64,000 nt of DNA, taken from Paenibacillus sp. DMB20 (GTDB taxonomy: Bacteria > Bacillota > Bacilli > Paenibacillales > Paenibacillaceae). The DNA lies in assembly GCF_000987955.1 (NCBI RefSeq), contig NZ_LAZU01000032.1, positions 85,694 through 149,693 on the forward strand, written 5' to 3'. A program made the translations under genes and the position numbers. This document shows, one piece after another, positions 36,948 through 46,444 of this stretch; positions within the stretch are counted from its first letter, which is position 1; each line of letters begins with the position of its first letter. The notes beneath the pieces are model-generated. The model did not search any database. It was given only the letters and a program-made list of their open reading frames with translations, and was not told the origin of the DNA.

Positions 36948-37739
36948 CTAGGACGGCAGCCTGCTGCTGCGGTAAATGTCATGCACAGAATTCAGGATAA
37001 AGGTCGGCTTTACGTCGGAAGCGGCCGCATCCTCGCTCGTCGTAACCCCCGTCAGCACAAGAGCCGTATTCATGCCGGCGTTGTTGCCCATCAGGATATC
37101 CGTCTCGAGCCGGTCTCCCGACATAAGGCAGTCCTTCGCGTCTAGCTTAAGCATATCCAGTGCGGTCAGCGCCGTATAAACCGAAGGCTTCCCCATAATG
37201 ATATTGACCTCAAGCCCGGTCGTTCCTTCAATCGCGCCAATCATGCCTCCGCAGTCGGGCACTTCTCCTCCCGGCATCGGACATGTTCGGTCGGGATGGG
37301 TTGCGATCACATGCGCGCCCTGCTTGATGGCCTGGTACGCAAAATCAAGGTGGTTGTAGTGAAACTCACGGTCCCAGGAGACGACGACCACGTCGGTTTC
37401 CTCAGGGCTATCGGCAAATTCGATGCCGCTGTCGCGGAACTCGCTTTTCAATATTTCCTCTCCGATCACATAAGCTTTCCCGCCGGGATGGTGGTTCTGC
37501 AAATAATGGATCGTTACAAGAGCCGGATTCAGGATATGGCCGAGCCCGATTTCAAGGCCGAACCCGTTAAGCTTCTTCAAATAATTATCCCGGGAGTCGA
37601 TCGTTTTGTTCGTTAAAAACAGCAGCTTTTTGTCGAGCGATTGCAAATACCGAATCGTTTCAACCGCTCCATCGATCGGTTCGTTTCCGAGATAAATCGT
37701 CCCGTCCAAGTCGAAAATGTATCCAGAAAAATGATCCAT
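36948..37739 (-). CDS. HAD-IIA family sugar-phosphate phosphatase (NagD/AraL-like)
   Basis: About 263 residues of a HAD hydrolase with C2 cap: motif I GYIFDLDGTIYLGNEPIDGA (nucleophile Asp), LLFLTNKT motif II, and C-terminal MSGDRLETDILMGNNAGMNTALVLTGVTT motif IV. NagD/AraL/glycerol-phosphate phosphatases share this plan. Its position directly after the Ugp-like ABC genes and before glpP suggests it dephosphorylates glycerol-3-phosphate or a related product; this is inference from context. ATG 37739 follows GAGGAG. Confidence 0.85.
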   Translation of the reverse strand: MDHFSGYIFDLDGTIYLGNEPIDGAVETIRYLQSLDKKLLFLTNKTIDSRDNYLKKLNGFGLEIGLGHILNPALVTIHYLQNHHPGGKAYVIGEEILKSEFRDSGIEFADSPEETDVVVVSWDREFHYNHLDFAYQAIKQGAHVIATHPDRTCPMPGGEVPDCGGMIGAIEGTTGLEVNIIMGKPSVYTALTALDMLKLDAKDCLMSGDRLETDILMGNNAGMNTALVLTGVTTSEDAAASDVKPTFILNSVHDIYRSSRLPS

Positions 37740-37788
37740 CCTGCTTCTCCTCTGCATGTAATATTCCGTTAAGTTTGTTTACCCGGCT

Positions 37789-38601
37789 TTATTTCAGGCC
37801 GGAGTGCATAAAGCTCTCCACAAATTGCCGCTGAAATACAAAGAATGCGGCAAGAAGCGGAAGTATGACTAAAATCGTAGCCGCCGTGACCGTTCCCCAT
37901 TGGGCACCGGTTTCGAACGACTGCGCAAAAATCGCGATGCCTACCGTCAGCGGACGGGATTCAACCGTGTTCGTCACGATCAGCGGCCACATGAAATTGC
38001 TCCAATGCGTGCTGACCGAAATGAGACCGAAGGCCACATAGGTCGGCCTCGCGGACGGAAGATAAACGTACCAAAGCGTCTGGTACCACCGGCAACCGTC
38101 CACCCGCGTCGCCTCATCCAGCTCAAGCGGAATTTGCTTGAACGTTTGGCGAAGCAAAAACACGCCGAACGAGGACGCCCAGTAAGGCAGCATAATCGCC
38201 AGCTTCGAATCGATCAAGCCGAGCTCTTTCATGATCGCATAGTTCGGAAAAATAAGAATGTCCGGCGGAATCATGATCTGTACGAGAAAGACGATGAAAA
38301 TAAAGCCCTGACCGATAAAATTCAGCCTCGCAAACGCGTAGGCCGCAAGCGTCACGGTAACCATCTGCACGGCCAGGATGCCGAGAACGATGACCAGCGT
38401 GTTCCAATAGTATTGAAGAAACGGAATCGTCTCCCAGGCCGAAACATAGTTCGCAAACGTCGGTTGGTTGATCATGAACGGATTCGCGCGAGTGATGACC
38501 TCCGAGGAAGGCGTGAACGAGGTAATCACGGTCCATACGAGCGGAACGAGAAAAATGATCGCCAGAATCATGACGACAAGACGGTTAAAAATGCGGTACA
38601 C
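37789..38601 (-). CDS. ugpE: Carbohydrate / glycerol-3-phosphate ABC transporter permease (UgpE-like)
   Basis: A 270-residue inner-membrane protein with six helices and the CUT1 permease EAA loop as ELDEATRVDGCRWYQTLWYVYLPSARPTYVAF. The N-terminal MALG-type LVPLVWTVITSFTPSSEV is also typical. It pairs with the upstream permease to form the channel. GTG at 38601 follows GGAG at 9 bases. Second permease of a binding protein-permease-permease-HAD operon. Confidence 0.85.
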   Translation of the reverse strand: MYRIFNRLVVMILAIIFLVPLVWTVITSFTPSSEVITRANPFMINQPTFANYVSAWETIPFLQYYWNTLVIVLGILAVQMVTVTLAAYAFARLNFIGQGFIFIVFLVQIMIPPDILIFPNYAIMKELGLIDSKLAIMLPYWASSFGVFLLRQTFKQIPLELDEATRVDGCRWYQTLWYVYLPSARPTYVAFGLISVSTHWSNFMWPLIVTNTVESRPLTVGIAIFAQSFETGAQWGTVTAATILVILPLLAAFFVFQRQFVESFMHSGLK

Positions 38602-38617
38602 GGGTCATTTCTCCTTC

Positions 38618-39520
38618 CTAGTAATGGATTCGCTTATCCAGATAAGCATAATTGAAGACGGAAATGCCGAGCAGAATAACGAGCAGGATCACGGTAAGCA
38701 CCGAGGCGGCACCCATGTCCCAGAAGCTGAACGCCGTTTCGTAAATGTAGAACAGAAGCAGGTTGCTCGCATTATCCGGTCCGCCTTTGGTCATGATGTA
38801 CAGATGGTCGACCAGTTTGAACGAATTGGTCGTCGCAATCACGAGACAGAACAGCGTCGTGGGCATCAGCAGCGGGAACGTGATTTTGCGGAATACCTGC
38901 AGCGGACGCGCTCCCTCCAATCTGGCCGCCTCGTACACTTCGCCGGGGAGATTTTGCAATCCCGCCAAATAAAACAGCATGAAAAAACCGGCTTCCTTCC
39001 ATATAATCATGCCGATCATGGCGTACATGACCCATCCCGGCTCCCCGAGCCAGTTGGCCCCCTCGATGCCAAAAAAAGAAAGGAATTTGTCGAGCAGCCC
39101 GTAATCGGGCGTGTAAATGAACAGCCAGATGTTGGCGATGGCAATCATGGGGATGATCGTCGGATAGAAGAAGGCCGCTCTCAAAATGCCGTTTCCCCTC
39201 ATTTTGTTGTTCACCCACACGGCCAGGTAAATCGAAAGCAAAATACTGATCGGCACGGTGCCGAAGGCCAATATGAGATTGTTCTTGATCACCTTATGGA
39301 ACACTTCGTCCTGCAGCACCCTGGAGTATTGGTCGAATCCGACAAATGTTTCCGTGCCGAGCGTCGAGTTGAAAAAACTTAAATAAATGGATTTAAAGGT
39401 CGGATAAAACGTAAACATGCCTAGGAAAATCAGGGAGGGAAAGAGCAGAGCGTAAGCAAACGCGTTTTCCCTCCAGTTGATGATCCGCCTCGCGCGCCGG
39501 TATGCAGCTGGTTGTGCCAA
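38618..39520 (-). CDS. ugpA: Carbohydrate / glycerol-3-phosphate ABC transporter permease (UgpA-like)
   Basis: About 300 residues. Six membrane helices; the first contains AYALLFPSLIFLGMFTFYPTFKSIYLSFFN, typical of UgpA/MalF. The EAA loop is VYEAARLEGARPLQVFRKITFPLLMPT. It ends 16 bases before the UgpE start. TTG 39520 is 7 bases after GGGGG. Assigned to Ugp because of the binding protein and the adjacent glycerol-phosphate genes; a general sugar role cannot be excluded. Confidence 0.85.
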   Translation of the reverse strand: MAQPAAYRRARRIINWRENAFAYALLFPSLIFLGMFTFYPTFKSIYLSFFNSTLGTETFVGFDQYSRVLQDEVFHKVIKNNLILAFGTVPISILLSIYLAVWVNNKMRGNGILRAAFFYPTIIPMIAIANIWLFIYTPDYGLLDKFLSFFGIEGANWLGEPGWVMYAMIGMIIWKEAGFFMLFYLAGLQNLPGEVYEAARLEGARPLQVFRKITFPLLMPTTLFCLVIATTNSFKLVDHLYIMTKGGPDNASNLLLFYIYETAFSFWDMGAASVLTVILLVILLGISVFNYAYLDKRIHY

Positions 39521-39674
39521 ATTCAATCCCCCGTTCCCGCCTTGGAAAGCATAGGGAAGCTGCGGACCACGATTTTGATTGCGCTTTTATTTTTTCTTCG
39601 TTCCGTGGTGACGCAGATTCCCGCTTCCTGAATTAAGTCATTTCGTAACCATTGCTGTGCGAAAGGGCGCCACG

Positions 39675-40982
39675 CTACTTTTGAAACTGTTTCAAAATGC
39701 CGTCGGCCTGCTGCTGCGATTTTTCCAGCGCTTCTTTCGCCGTTATGTTTCCTAACAGCGCGGCTTGAATATTATCGTTGAAAATTTTGGTCACCTGACC
39801 GTTTTGGTACGTCGACAATTCGCTGTCCGCATGCTCCAGCTGATCTCTGGCGACAGCCGCAGCAGGGAAGTCGGTTATGTATTTCTTAAGCAATTCGGTT
39901 TCATAGGCGGATTTGGTCGTTCCGACATAGCCGGTATCGATAGACCATTGCGCCACGCGTTCAGGCTGTGTCAGGAACTCGATGAATTTCACGGCAGCCT
40001 TTTTGTTCTCTTCGGGAATGTTTTTGAATACGTACAGGTTGCCGCCCCCCGTCGGAGATCCATACTGTTTGTTGGCCGGCAGGAACGCCACTCCGAAATC
40101 GAACGAAGCCTCGTTTTTCACCTTGGTCAGATTGCCCGTCGTATGAAACATCATCGCGGTCTTCCCGCTGATAAAGTCGGAAGGAACCGTGGCCCATTCA
40201 ATCGTGCCTTGCGGCATGACCTTGTCCTTTTGCCCGAGGTCCATATAGAATTGAAGGGATTCTTCGACATGCGGCTGATTGAAAAAGGCTTTCGTTCCGT
40301 CGTTCGACATGATGTTTTCGCCGGATTGCAGGGCCAGTGCCTGCAGCATCCAATACTGATAGCCCGTGCTCGGAATTTCGATGCCCCACTGGGAGCCGTC
40401 GGCTTTTGTCAGCCTTTTGGCATAATCGCGCAGCTCGTTCCAATTCGCCGGCGCTTTCTCGGGATCCAGGCCCGCCTCTTTGAATTTGTCCTTGTTATAA
40501 TACAGCACGATGGTGCTGCGTTGGAAAGGCACGCTCCATACCGTGTCGCCGGACTTCGTGTTGCCCAGGAACGCTTCATAGAAATCACCGAAATATTCCT
40601 TCGGGAACCGCGGCGTCAGATCCTCAATCGCATTCATCGAGAGCAGCGTGTACAGGTCTGTCGACAGCAAAACGGCGATGTCGGGGGAATTGTTCCCCTG
40701 AACGGCGGTTGCCACCTTGGTCATCGTATCCTGATAGCTCCCCCCGTAAATCGGGGTAATGTCGATGTCCTTGTTTTCCTTCTCGAAATCGCTCGCCAAC
40801 TGGTCGATCAGTTTCGTGATCGGTCCGCCTACCGCTACCGGAAAATAGAACTGCAGCTCCACCTTTCCGTCTTTTCCCCCGCCTTCGGACTTGCCTTGGG
40901 CTTCGCCCTTGCCGGACCCTCCGCTGCCGCAGGCTGAAAGCACAAGCGCTAAAGCGATGAACAGAAACCCGAATCTTTTCAC
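39675..40982 (-). CDS. ugpB: Extracellular solute-binding lipoprotein (UgpB-like)
   Basis: A 435-residue lipoprotein: signal peptide with lipobox ALVLSAC, then a Gly/Lys-rich linker and a two-lobe binding protein. FQRSTIVLYYNKDKFKEAGLDPEKAPANWNEL and the C-terminal GYVGTTKSAYETELL, with GEN/NITAKEALEKSQQQADGIL, follow the pattern of E. coli UgpB ([37 protein letters not shown]), which binds glycerol-3-phosphate. ATG 40982 starts the operon after a ~370-base leader with structured repeats. The ATPase (UgpC/MsmX) is not encoded nearby. Confidence 0.85.
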   Translation of the reverse strand: MKRFGFLFIALALVLSACGSGGSGKGEAQGKSEGGGKDGKVELQFYFPVAVGGPITKLIDQLASDFEKENKDIDITPIYGGSYQDTMTKVATAVQGNNSPDIAVLLSTDLYTLLSMNAIEDLTPRFPKEYFGDFYEAFLGNTKSGDTVWSVPFQRSTIVLYYNKDKFKEAGLDPEKAPANWNELRDYAKRLTKADGSQWGIEIPSTGYQYWMLQALALQSGENIMSNDGTKAFFNQPHVEESLQFYMDLGQKDKVMPQGTIEWATVPSDFISGKTAMMFHTTGNLTKVKNEASFDFGVAFLPANKQYGSPTGGGNLYVFKNIPEENKKAAVKFIEFLTQPERVAQWSIDTGYVGTTKSAYETELLKKYITDFPAAAVARDQLEHADSELSTYQNGQVTKIFNDNIQAALLGNITAKEALEKSQQQADGILKQFQK

Positions 40983-41012
40983 TGGAATCCCCCTTTTTGA
41001 TCGGCCGGGTAT

Positions 41013-41255
41013 AAGAAAAACGTCTATCGACTGTTACTTCACAGAAGACAGACCGCATTTAGCGGAAGTTTTTTCTTGCGATATAGAATTCCATCAGCTC
41101 TGCTGATAACTTATAAATTCTATATCTAAAAGAAAAAACGTCTATCGACTGTTACTTCACAGAAGACAGACCGCATTTAGCGGAAGTTTTTTCTTGCGAT
41201 ATAGAATTCCATCAGCTCCGCTGATAACTTTTAAATTCTATATCTAAAAAAAAAT
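41013..41255. repeat. Tandem duplication of a 118-bp structured repeat
   Basis: Two units (41013-41130 and 41131-41250) differ by few bases and lie in the ugpB leader. On the minus (RNA) strand each carries GATATAGAATT...AATTCTATATC with an inner ATCAGC aga GCTGAT hairpin. An AAGAAAAAAC...GTTTTTTCTT stem then encloses CCGC/GCGG and CTTC/GAAG hairpins. A diverged short copy is at 31582-31668. Confidence 0.85.
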
Positions 41256-41294
41256 AAGAAGCGCTCCGCACCCAAAAAACGACTTCCATGACAA

Positions 41295-41308
41295 AGAAAG
41301 CGTTTTAG
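41295..41308. promoter_or_regulatory. Weak cre-like site in the ugpB leader
   Basis: CTAAAACGCTTTCT on the minus strand matches 12 of 14 consensus positions (TGWAARCGYTWNCW), ~50 bases downstream of the predicted ugpB transcription start. A CcpA roadblock is possible. Confidence 0.4.
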
Positions 41309-41360
41309 TTATGCAAAGGGCTTCTCATTATCTCTACCCGGCTCTAAAACTTATATTTGT

Positions 41361-41389
41361 ATACTACAATCTGTTCACAGCTTTGACAA
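41361..41389 (-). promoter_or_regulatory. Predicted sigma-A promoter of the ugpB operon
   Basis: Minus strand TTGTCA (41389-41384), 17-base spacer, TAGTAT (41366-41361). It gives a ~370-base 5' leader containing the cre-like site and both repeat units. The gap 40983-41485 contains nothing else I can support. Confidence 0.55.
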
Positions 41390-41485
41390 GATTATTTTTG
41401 AATCGAGCCTTATATGACATGAAATATCATTGACATTCGCGAATTTTGTAAAATTCCCGTAAATTTATCGATTTTACCGGCGCCT

Positions 41486-43234
41486 TCAGGCATAAATACG
41501 GGCTTCCCCTGCTTTCCGGCGTTCCTCCTGCCTTTTCTTCCCCGAGCCGTTACTCTCATCCGGGATTCGATAGGATTCTTCCCATACCTGCGTTGCCAGT
41601 TTTTCAAGCAGACTCCGCTGCCGGCCGAACTCCTCGCGGTCCCATTCAAGAAACATTCCCATAAGCGACAGCGTCTCGTGCATTAACCGCTCCGCCTTTT
41701 CCCGGTCATACAACATCCAGCCTGTTCTTCCAAGCAAAAAATCCGCCGCGGTTACCGTCATCTCATGATGGATGCAGTATTGAAGCTCCGCGTACAGAAG
41801 CCGCCGGTTCCCTGTCACTTTGTCCCGCTCCGTTTCCGAGTAATAACGGAACACCTCCGCCGTACCCGATCCGTACCGGGACATAAGATCAAAGGTGCCG
41901 TCCACATCAATTCCGAGAGAACGTCCCTTTTTGACCAGCGACTTTTTTTAAAACATGATAATCGGTAAACGCCCCGCTCTCCGGCAACCCCCCGCTGATC
42001 GTCCTGCGGTCCGTCGTGCACGGCGGATAGATCCTACCCTCTTCATCCTGAAGCTGTCTGGCGGCAAGATCCACGGTCTTTTCGGCCAACTTCCGGAAGC
42101 CCGTCAGCTTGCCTCCGACAATTGTGATAAGTCCCGAATCGGATACGGTCAGCTCATCCCTGCGCGATATTTGCGAGGTGCTTTTTCTTTCCCCCCTTAC
42201 CAAGGGATGGAGCTCCGACCAGCCTGCTTCGATATCCGAAAGGCAAAGCCCGGCTTGAGGGAAAGCGTAATTGACGGCATCAAGCAGATCCTTGCGGTCA
42301 GCCTTCATGAGATCGGGCCGTTCCAAATCCTTTCCATATACCGTATCGATGGTTCCAATGTACGTTTTTCGGCCTCTCGGAACGGCAAAGATCATTCTCC
42401 CGCCGGGCACGGCGGCATAAGCAGCCTGCCGGATCGGCAGTTTGCGGTGATCAACCACCAAATGCACCTCTTTGCTCAAAAGGGACGATTCCCGATTTAA
42501 CGTGTTGTCTTTATACCGCAGTTCATCAGCCCAAGGCCCGTCGGCATTGACGATTTTTTTTGGCCATGATGACATACGTTTCCCCGCTGATCCGGTCCAC
42601 CGCTTTAACCCCGGCCGCTCGGCCTCCCCGGTAGATCAATTCCGTCGCTTCGGCGTAGTTGGCCAGCATGGCCCCGCAGGCATGAGCGCTTTTCATCACT
42701 TCTATCGTCAGCCGGGCGTCGTCCAGCCGGTATTCATAGAAGGAACCCGAACCGATCAGTCCGTCCGTTCTGAACAGCGGCTCAAGCTGGATCGTATCGC
42801 CGCGGCGGTACATTTCCCGGCGTTCGCTCCGTTTAACTCCCGCCAGCCAATCATGGATATAAAGACCGACCGAGCTTGCCCAATAACCGAATGTTCCTTT
42901 TTTTATATATCGGCAGAAGCATCGGGATCGGTTCCACCAAATGGGGGGCGCTTCGGCTGAGAAGCTCGCGCTCGAAGCCCGCTTCCCGTACCGCCCGGAA
43001 TCCCCCCTGCTTTAAATAACGGAGTCCGCCGTGTATCAGTTTGGCAGCTCCGCCGCTCGTACCCGAAGCAAAATCATCCGTCGCAAGAAGCCCGGTTGCC
43101 ATGCCGCGGCAGCTCGCATCCCATGCAATGCCGGCTCCTGCAATGCCTCCGCCGATCACGAGCAGGTCCAATTTGTGGTCTGACATTTCCTCTAACCATG
43201 CCGTCCGATCCAGTCCCGAGAATCCGTAACCCAT
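41486..43234 (-). CDS. glpD: Aerobic glycerol-3-phosphate dehydrogenase (three frameshifts)
   Basis: About 580 residues when four frame segments are joined. An FAD enzyme at the membrane that oxidises glycerol-3-phosphate to dihydroxyacetone phosphate and passes electrons to quinone. Seen: LLVIGGGIAGAGIAWDASCRG (FAD site), KLIHGGLRYL, DDARLTIEVM, KTYIGTIDTVYGKDLE, SGLITIVGGKLTGFRKLAE and MTVTAADFLLGRTGW. It follows B. subtilis GlpD throughout. Extra bases lie in runs 42898-42904, 42554-42561 and 41943-41949. The start has AGGAGGT at 6 bases. A GlpP-type leader precedes it. Confidence 0.92.
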
Positions 43235-43277
43235 TCCCTTACCTCCTTGATCCGTCCCCGGGCGGATTAGGGTACAG

Positions 43278-43345
43278 AAAAAAAACCCCTAGCCAAGAAT
43301 ACATACCGAAAGAAGGTACGTACTCAGCAAAAGGGGTCTCTGTCA
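43278..43345 (-). promoter_or_regulatory. glpD leader terminator/antiterminator (GlpP target)
   Basis: On the minus strand ACCCCT...TACGTACC (43337-43315) pairs with GGTATGTA...AGGGGT (43307-43285), with an internal loop and G-U pairs, and is followed by a T8 tract. This intrinsic terminator lies 44 bases before the glpD start, as in the GlpP-controlled leader of B. subtilis. Confidence 0.75.
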
Positions 43346-43380
43346 TCTCCGCCGCTTCATGCTTAGTTACATTACAAATG

Positions 43381-43408
43381 ATTATATGCTGAACCATTTT
43401 ATAAGTCC
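43381..43408 (-). promoter_or_regulatory. Predicted glpD promoter
   Basis: Minus-strand -10 TATAAT at 43386-43381 with a weak -35 (TGGACT) 17 bases upstream; it yields a ~150-base leader containing the terminator. Confidence 0.5.
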
Positions 43409-43979
43409 ATACTTAATTTGTATGCGCATTCATTTGCGTTTAGAACCGGGTGCCGAATTATCGATTTTATACTTTCATTGTGATATTTATAATTATCAAC
43501 GTAATTTTATATTTTCCAATTAATAGAAAAAATAATTCACACAATCTACATTTTTTGCTTTATAATTGGGCCAGAAAGCCGGACGATCCGCTTCATTTTC
43601 GAACGGCTCTCCCCTCTGATTTCGAAACATCTGCCAAGGCTCCTTCTCAATTACGTACCATCGCCCGCACCCTAATTCCGAATGATCTCCTCCCGTTATG
43701 CCGTCTGCAGCAATCTCTATGATTCCGTTATTTTTTCGTATATAAGCCCGTAAAGGGTTTATATAAATATGTCTTGAAAGGAGGCGCGCTGAAGAACGTT
43801 CGCCCTCGTCAGTCATGCTTGCCGTTATTCACACTCGATCAGGAAGGAGGCGCTGAATTTACGGAGCTTTACAAGCCAAGAATGCAACCAGGCAGAATCC
43901 ATTGCGTTCATTCTTCGCCGTTGGCGAAGGACGGTTCCTTGCAAAATTCGTATTTTTAAATTTAAGGAGGCTGGCGAAA
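43409..43979. other. Intergenic region upstream of the LPMO gene
   Basis: I support no gene here. Short reading frames on both strands (up to 98 codons) lack ribosome sites and family signatures. An imperfect palindrome TATATAAGCCC gtaaa GGGTTTATATA at about 43739-43765 is a hairpin or operator candidate. Confidence 0.45.
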
Positions 43980-45332
43980 TTGACTTTAATCCGTATTTCC
44001 CATTCTATGAAGCTTAAATTTCTTGCCCTGTGCGGCGTTCTGGCCGTGGCGGCCGTGATGATGTTCCTGACGGCGGAAACGGTCTCCGCCCACGGTTATG
44101 TCGACAGCCCGGGCAGCAGGGCTATTTTGTGCAAAAACGGACAGAACAGCGACTGCGGCGCAATCATTTACGAGCCTCAAAGCCTGGAAGCTCCGAAAGG
44201 GTTCCCTGCAGCAGGACCGGCCGACGGCAAAATTGCCAGCGCAAACGGAGCATTTCCGAAGCTGGACGAACAATCGGCCACGCGTTGGACCAAAGTCAAC
44301 ATCTCTCCGGGCCAAAATACGTTCAACTGGAAGCTGACCGCCGCTCATGCCACGACGAGCTGGAAATACTATATTACAAAACCGAATTGGGATCCTAACG
44401 CTCCTCTGACGCGCAACTCGTTCGACCTGACGCCATTCTGCTCCGTAGATTACGGCGGCGTACGCCCTCCGTTCACCTATTCCGACACGTGCAACGTACC
44501 TGAACGCACCGGATATCACGTCATTCTGGCCGTATGGGAAATCGCCGATACGGCAAACGCGTTCTATAACGTCATCGACGTCAATTTCGGAGGCAGCAAT
44601 CCTGGAGATTCCCAGGCGCCGACGGCTCCGGCCTCCCTTGCGGTAACCGGCAAGACCTCCACTTCCGTTTCCTTGAGCTGGAACGCCGCCACGGACAACG
44701 TCGGAGTTACCGGTTACAAAATTTATAACGGAAACACGCTTGTCGCTACCGTCTCGGGCTCTACATTGAATTATAACGTAACGGGCTTAACGGCAAACAC
44801 AGCCTATACATTTACCGTAAAAGCCGCGGATGCCGCGGGGAATCTTTCTTCCGCAAGCAATGCGGTCAGTGCGACAACCGACCCGGTCGTCGTCGATACC
44901 GAAGCGCCAACCGTTCCGGGCAACCTGCACGTGATGGGCACGCCGACGTCCACCAGCGTCCACCTCATGTGGAATGCTTCCACTGACAACGTTGGTGTAA
45001 GCGCGTACAAAGTTTACCAGGGATCGACGCTGGCCGCCACCGTATCCGGCACGACAACCGAGTATTCCGTCACGGGCTTAAGCCCTAGCACATCCTATAC
45101 GTTTACCGTCCGTGCGGTCGACGCTGCCGGGAACGAATCCGCCGCCAGCAATGCGGTCAGCGCCACAACGGCAGCTCCACCTGCCGTTCAGGCCTGGGCT
45201 CCCAACACGTCGTATACCGTCGGGACTAAAGTAAGCTATAACGGATCGGTCTACGAATGCCGCCAGAACCACACATCCTTGCCCGGATGGGAACCGGCCA
45301 ATGCGCCAGCTCTCTGGCTGCTGGTTCCGTAG
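43980..45332 (+). CDS. Chitin-active lytic polysaccharide monooxygenase (AA10) with FnIII and CBM5/12 modules
   Basis: About 450 residues, secreted. The signal peptide ends at SA|HGYVDSPGSR, leaving His1 of the copper 'histidine brace'; the second His is in WKLTAAHATTSWKYY. The AA10 catalytic domain spans to ~residue 210 with cysteines at CKNGQNSDCG and FCSVDYGG...DTCNVPE. Two fibronectin type III modules (PTAPASLAVTG..., APTVPGNLHVMG...) and a C-terminal chitin-binding domain (YTVGTKVSYNGSVYECRQNHTSLPGWEP) follow. It cleaves crystalline chitin oxidatively. TTG 43980 follows AAGGAGG at 9 bases. Confidence 0.92.
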   Translation: MTLIRISHSMKLKFLALCGVLAVAAVMMFLTAETVSAHGYVDSPGSRAILCKNGQNSDCGAIIYEPQSLEAPKGFPAAGPADGKIASANGAFPKLDEQSATRWTKVNISPGQNTFNWKLTAAHATTSWKYYITKPNWDPNAPLTRNSFDLTPFCSVDYGGVRPPFTYSDTCNVPERTGYHVILAVWEIADTANAFYNVIDVNFGGSNPGDSQAPTAPASLAVTGKTSTSVSLSWNAATDNVGVTGYKIYNGNTLVATVSGSTLNYNVTGLTANTAYTFTVKAADAAGNLSSASNAVSATTDPVVVDTEAPTVPGNLHVMGTPTSTSVHLMWNASTDNVGVSAYKVYQGSTLAATVSGTTTEYSVTGLSPSTSYTFTVRAVDAAGNESAASNAVSATTAAPPAVQAWAPNTSYTVGTKVSYNGSVYECRQNHTSLPGWEPANAPALWLLVP

Positions 45333-45378
45333 TCTAGTATATTCGGCGATTCCTATTTTAGACTAATTGAATAGTATG

Positions 45379-45445
45379 AACAGCCCCTTTGAGCGCGGAC
45401 GGAAGTCTATCAGGAGACGCCGCCCGCTAGAAGGGGTTGTTTTTC
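45379..45445. terminator. Bidirectional terminator after LPMO gene
   Basis: CAGCCCCTT (45381-45389) pairs with AAGGGGTTG (45431-45439), with inner AGCG/CGG arms pairing to CCGCCCGCT, then a T run. Confidence 0.65.
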
Positions 45446-45450
45446 GTGGG

Positions 45451-46321
45451 TTACTGTCCTACCCGGTTGCGATAGCTCCTCGGCGACACGCCGGTGATTC
45501 TCTTGAATACCCTTGAAAAATAAAAAAGTATCTTTATAGCCCAGGGCCTCCCCCACCTCTTTGACCGTAAGCTCGGTGTTCAGCAGGATGTTCCTCGCTT
45601 CCGCAACCCGGAGCCGGTGCAAAAACTCGTTCAGCGGATAGCCCGTGAATTCGTGAACGATCCTCCGCAGCGTGGATACGGAGATGTGATGACGTGCGGC
45701 CATATCCGCCGGTTCCTGCTGCATATGAAGCGATTGCGATATATCCTCGATTACCTTCAGCGCAAAGCTTTCCCGGTTGCTCGCCTCGCTCCGGTCGGAC
45801 TGGGACACCAGATCGTAAAGGAATCCTTCAAGGATCAGAGCGGCGCGGTCCATATTGCTCGGTATGCCGCTGTCGATCAGCTTGAACATCATTTCCATCC
45901 TGTGAATAAGGGAATCGTCATATACCGCCTTCTTGACCGACTCCGGATGCAGAAGCCAGCAGTCCAGCCACTCCTGAACCCTGTCCCCATCCACGGTGAA
46001 ATAGTATTCGTCCCAGTTCCCGTCCGTACAAGGCCCGTAATTGAAAGTAACCTCCGGAAACAGGCAAAACCAGCTTCCCGCATCCACCTTCTGGCGTTCT
46101 CCTTCGCCCACCTGATAATAACCGCTTCCGGCCGTGATCATGACAAAAGCCCAATGAGGGAATACAGCATCGCTTCTTTGCAGCGTTCGCCCCGGCAAAT
46201 GGCCTGCATTCAAGATGGTAAGGGATTTGATCTTCTGCTTGCCGGGATCCATCGTCGAATTAAAGACCCGGATCGGAAAAGAACTGATCATATAATCCAT
46301 GTATTTTGTCATCCTGCACAT
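45451..46321 (-). CDS. AraC family transcriptional regulator (frameshift at A6 run)
   Basis: About 289 residues after joining. The N-terminal arabinose-binding-like domain (HWAFVMITAGSGYYQVGEGERQKVDAGSWFCLFPEVTFNYGPC) senses an unknown ligand. The C-terminal HTH pair is ADMAARHHISVSTLRRIVHEFTGYPLNEFLHRLRVAEARNILL and, after correction, LGYKDTFYFSRVFKRITGVSPRSYR. The extra base is in 45522-45527. Divergent from the dehydrogenase/epimerase operon at 46445, which it most likely activates. Confidence 0.85.
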
Positions 46322-46444
46322 TCTCCCTTAAAAATAACTGTGCTAAATTAAACTTACTTGAACAAATATAACATATCCGCGTGAAAACGCCCATCTGCGG
46401 ACAGCAGGTTTAAGCGCGGAAAACGAAAGGATGTAAGCGTACCC

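Noticed and set aside
41486..43234. glpD as a true pseudogene or programmed-frameshift gene
   Set aside because: Three extra bases all in A/T runs, with complete conserved sequence in between, match the pattern in fifteen other genes. No slippery-site plus structure arrangement is evident.
43450..43816. Overlapping frames of 90 and 98 codons on opposite strands
   Set aside because: No ribosome sites and no recognisable domains; they overlap each other and lie in an AT-rich promoter region.
46376..46396. cre-like sequence upstream of the dehydrogenase operon
   Set aside because: TGAAAACGCCCATC misses at least three conserved positions of the consensus.
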